Shown here: positions 47,632-50,042 of the stretch, piece after piece
Numbering within the stretch: the stretch's first letter is position 1
Layout: each line of letters begins with the position of its first letter
Assembly (NCBI GenBank): GCA_038058095.1
Contig: JBBUBW010000009.1
Span: 1 to 50,042, forward strand
Direction: 5' to 3'
DNA length: 50,042 nucleotides
Origin: VMFW01 sp038058095
GTDB lineage: Bacteria > Patescibacteriota > Minisyncoccia > UBA6257 > 2-01-FULL-56-20
Position numbers and translations under genes: made by a program
Notes under the pieces: model-generated
Database searches by the model: none
What the model saw: the letters and a program-made list of their open reading frames with translations, nothing else
Told to the model about the DNA's origin: nothing

Positions 47632-48087
47632 GTGGAAAAAAATCCCAAAAAAATTGAGGCGAAGTTATATCGCAAAATTTTGGAAGTAATACCTATTCCG
47701 TGTGTTGATGTTGTTATCGTCAGTGGGGGAAAATTTTTACTTACAAAAAGGAAAAACAACCCAGCCAAAGGTAAATGGTTTATCCCCGGGGGAAGGGTTT
47801 TTAAAGGAGAAACCCTACATCGGGCTGTTCTTAGAAAAGTCAAAGAAGAAACTGGTCTTAAGAATTTTAGAATTGGCAAACTTCTTGCTGTTAAAGATTT
47901 TTTTTCAACCAAGAGCGCTTTCGGTCCCTCTACGCATACTATCGATTCCATTTTTATAGTTCATGCTTCTTCCGAGCAAAAACTCAAGGCCGATAGCCAA
48001 AGTTCAGATATGATGTGGTTTTCTAGGGTCGACAAAAAATGGCTAAAATTCGTAAAAGAAATTTTATACCTAGCCAGCTTCGAATAA
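47632..48087 (+). CDS. Nudix hydrolase, GDP-mannose hydrolase-like
   Basis: 151 residues, GTG start 8 bp after gmd. The Nudix box reads G-G-R-V-F-K-G-E, then T-L-H-R-A-V-L-R-K-V-K-E-E-T-G-L, in which the metal-binding E-E is kept and the first Glu after Arg is Lys. The preceding P-I-P-C-V-D-V-V-I strand resembles GDP-mannose mannosyl hydrolases (Gmm). Context with gmd supports a role in keeping GDP-sugar levels or hydrolysing GDP-mannose. Other nucleotide-sugar substrates are possible. Confidence 0.75.
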   Translation: MEKNPKKIEAKLYRKILEVIPIPCVDVVIVSGGKFLLTKRKNNPAKGKWFIPGGRVFKGETLHRAVLRKVKEETGLKNFRIGKLLAVKDFFSTKSAFGPSTHTIDSIFIVHASSEQKLKADSQSSDMMWFSRVDKKWLKFVKEILYLASFE

Positions 48088-48091
48088 TGTC

Positions 48092-49036
48092 ATGAATTTA
48101 AAAAAGAAAAAAATTTTAGTGACTGGAGGCGCTGGATTTTTAGGCCAGCATGTTGTTCGCCGTCTTTTAGAAAAAGGGATTAAGGAGCAAAACATTCTTG
48201 TCCCTCGAATAGAAAATTACGACCTCAGGCTTATAGAAAATTGCGAAAAAGTTGTTAAAGGACAAAATTTAGTTATTCACCTTGCTGGACTGACTGGTGG
48301 CATAGAATACCATAAACAAAACCCAGCCACGATATTTTACGACAACCTCATGATGGGCATACAACTCATGGAGGCCGCCCGCAAGGCCGAAGTAGAAAAA
48401 TTTATTACAATCGGCAGCGCTACAGAATATCCCGAAAATGCTCCGCTCCCTTTTAGAGAGAGCGATCTTTGGCGCGGGTTCCCGGAACCCATCCACGCCC
48501 CCTACACCGTAGCTAAAAAAATGCTCTTAGTTCAGGCGCAGGCTTATCGGAAACAATATGATTTCAATGCGATTCATCTTTTAATGACCAACATGTATGG
48601 TCCCGGCGAAAAATTAGATAGTAGCTTTGTTATACCAAGTTTAATTAGAAGAATCTGGCAAGCCGAAAAAGAAAACCAAAACTTTATAGAAATTTGGGGT
48701 ACCGGGAAGCCCACTCGAGATTTTCTTTATGTTGGAGACGCGGCGGAAGGAATTATAAAGGCCGCCGAGAGTTATAATAAACCCGAACCAGTTAATATCG
48801 GATCCGGTTGGGAAATTTCTATCAAAGAACTGACTGGGATTATAGTTCGTTTAATGAATTTTAAAGGAGAAGTTAGGTTTGACGAAACAAAGCCCGATGG
48901 CCAAATGCGGCGAATGATGGATACCACTCGAGCCGAACAAGAATTCGACTTTAAAGCCTCCACCGACTTCGAGGTTGGACTTAAGAAAGCGATAGGCTGG
49001 TACATCCCTAAGATAGAAAAACTTTTTCAAAAATAG
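48092..49036 (+). CDS. GDP-sugar reductase, fucose-synthase paralogue lacking the epimerase residues
   Basis: 314 residues, extended SDR family, similar throughout to the next gene. NAD(P) loop V-T-G-G-A-G-F-L-G-Q, catalytic Y-T-V-A-K. E. coli GDP-fucose synthase uses Cys109 and His179 as epimerisation acid/base. Here the equivalent positions read G-S-A-T-E-Y (Thr) and S-S-F-V-I-P (Phe). The reductase residues remain. It may therefore make a non-epimerised product such as GDP-rhamnose or GDP-6-deoxytalose from the Gmd product. Inferred, not shown. Confidence 0.78.
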   Translation: MNLKKKKILVTGGAGFLGQHVVRRLLEKGIKEQNILVPRIENYDLRLIENCEKVVKGQNLVIHLAGLTGGIEYHKQNPATIFYDNLMMGIQLMEAARKAEVEKFITIGSATEYPENAPLPFRESDLWRGFPEPIHAPYTVAKKMLLVQAQAYRKQYDFNAIHLLMTNMYGPGEKLDSSFVIPSLIRRIWQAEKENQNFIEIWGTGKPTRDFLYVGDAAEGIIKAAESYNKPEPVNIGSGWEISIKELTGIIVRLMNFKGEVRFDETKPDGQMRRMMDTTRAEQEFDFKASTDFEVGLKKAIGWYIPKIEKLFQK

Positions 49037-49038
49037 AG

Positions 49039-49986
49039 ATGGACTTAAAAGACAAAAAAATTCTAATCACTGGCGGCGGAGGATTTCTTGGGTCGCATGT
49101 TATCCAGAAATTATTAGAGAAAGGAGTTCCTCAAGAAAATATTTTTGTTCCCCGCCAATCCGAATACGACCTAAGAAAGCTCGAAGACTGTAAAAAGGCG
49201 GTTAGTAATCAGCAAATAGTTATTCATCTCGCCGCGAAAGTAGGAGGCATAGGATTCAACCAAGAAAAGCCAGGAGAGCTTTTTTACGACAATATGGTCA
49301 TGGGAGCTCAAATGATTGAGGCCGCCTATCGCGCCGGCGTCCAAAAGTTTGTAGCTTTAGGAACAGTCTGCGCTTATCCCAAATTCACCTCCACACCCTT
49401 TAAAGAAGAAAACCTTTGGAATGACTATCCCGAAGAGACCAATGCTCATTATGGTTTGGCAAAAAAAGCTTTATTGATCCAAGCCCAAGCGTATCGTTCC
49501 CAGTATGGTTTTAATGTCATCTTTCTTCTTCCCGTGAACCTCTACGGTTCCGGCGATAGCTTTGACCCCACTCGCTCACACGTTATTCCCGCACTTATCA
49601 AAAAAGTTGCTGATGCCATCAAAAATAAGGAAGACTATATTAATGTCTGGGGCACCGGCCAAGCCACTCGTGAATTTTTATATGCTCCCGATGCTGCCGA
49701 AGGCATAGTGTTAGCTACCGAAAAATATGACAAGTCTGACCCAGTCAACTTAGGTTCCGGCCAAGAAATTTCAATTAAGAATCTCATTGCTCTTATTTGT
49801 CGTTTAATGGGTTTCAAGGGAGAGATTCGTTGGGATATCTCAAAACCAGATGGTCAACCTCGCCGGATGTTAGATACTAGTCGAGCCGAACAAGAATTTG
49901 ACTTCAAAGCCAAAACTAGCTTCGTAGAAGGTCTTAAAAAAACTATAAAATGGTATCTACAGAACCAAGAAGAATCCTCTGGTTAA
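49039..49986 (+). CDS. fcl: GDP-L-fucose synthase-like epimerase/reductase
   Basis: 315 residues, extended SDR. T-G-G-G-G-F-L-G-S-H binds NADP. G-T-V-C-A-Y-P carries the Cys equivalent to E. coli Cys109, Y-G-L-A-K the catalytic Tyr/Lys, and R-S-H-V-I-P-A-L the equivalent of His179. With these residues it should epimerise C3 and C5 of GDP-4-keto-6-deoxymannose and reduce C4 to give GDP-L-fucose. It starts 3 bp after its paralogue and is the last gene in the window. The 56 bp that follow hold nothing I can identify. Confidence 0.85.
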   Translation: MDLKDKKILITGGGGFLGSHVIQKLLEKGVPQENIFVPRQSEYDLRKLEDCKKAVSNQQIVIHLAAKVGGIGFNQEKPGELFYDNMVMGAQMIEAAYRAGVQKFVALGTVCAYPKFTSTPFKEENLWNDYPEETNAHYGLAKKALLIQAQAYRSQYGFNVIFLLPVNLYGSGDSFDPTRSHVIPALIKKVADAIKNKEDYINVWGTGQATREFLYAPDAAEGIVLATEKYDKSDPVNLGSGQEISIKNLIALICRLMGFKGEIRWDISKPDGQPRRMLDTSRAEQEFDFKAKTSFVEGLKKTIKWYLQNQEESSG

Positions 49987-50042
49987 ATAGTCCCTTCAAG
50001 AAACTAGCGCAACGAGCAAAATAGAGATACATTTGTTGCTAT

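Overview
The window reads like the chromosome of a streamlined bacterium of the Candidate Phyla Radiation (Patescibacteria), most like a Parcubacteria-type lineage. The reasons are compact or truncated versions of housekeeping proteins (short DnaA, short YebC, a Jag protein reduced to its KH/R3H end), a free-standing elongation-factor-like β-barrel protein, and a long CPR-style type IV secretion gene cluster. UGA is used as an ordinary stop. I cannot assign a genus from sequence alone.

Layout. 0-5.1 kb (minus strand): tRNA-Arg(CCG), amino-acid permease, EF-like protein, LOG-family protein, metallo-β-lactamase RNase, MurE-like ligase. 5.1-7.5 kb: ruvA, yraN, yebC and ruvC, with four copies of a perfect or near-perfect palindrome (core TGTTTAGCGCTAAACA) around ruvA. 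7.5-10.2 kb: a small acidic protein with its own strong promoter and terminator, then a class A penicillin-binding protein. 10.3-14.9 kb: the replication-origin neighbourhood dnaN-dnaA / rpmH-rnpA-yidC-jag, with a candidate oriC between dnaA and dnaN. 14.9-28.6 kb (minus): a type IV secretion/pilus cluster (VirB6/TrbL, PrgI, split VirB4/TraC, a Cys-rich VirB2-like protein, secreted proteins), into which two four-helix-bundle genes have been placed inside short-repeat islands. 28.7-34.3 kb: rsmA, a UvrD/PcrA helicase, a lysozyme-like membrane protein, comM, a DksA/TraR-like protein. 34.6-38.7 kb: a diversity-generating retroelement (DGR). 38.8-42.6 kb (minus): peptide-binding protein, secG, small membrane protein, gpmI. 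42.9-50 kb (plus): rny, then a surface-glycan block (O-antigen ligase-like, TPR protein, GDP-mannose dehydratase, Nudix, two GDP-sugar epimerase/reductases).

The most interesting system is the DGR. Two target genes each end in a 120-nt variable repeat (VR). One AAC-rich 120-nt template repeat (TR), a DGR-type reverse transcriptase and an Avd-like four-helix protein follow. TR/VR differences are concentrated at template adenines (15 of 20 for VR1, 14 of 23 for VR2), the hallmark of mutagenic retrohoming. Three things are unusual. avd is encoded antisense between TR and RT, with only 18 bp between the divergent avd and RT start codons. The RT reading frame is cut at a canonical slippery heptamer (A AAA AAC) followed by TAA, and its missing C-terminus is still recognisable in the -1 frame but carries a second TAA. 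Both target genes have near-consensus promoters, boxA-like leader sequences and long 5'-leader hairpins that differ by compensatory changes. Non-adenine differences shared by both VRs against the TR suggest that the cassette is drifting or decaying, or that another template exists outside the window.

Several families of intergenic hairpin and short repeats recur across the window (a 134-135 bp element upstream of rnpA and uvrD, a CCCCGGTACTAATT-type hairpin family, and AACCTAACACCTA-type repeats). They look like small mobile or structured elements and are listed separately.
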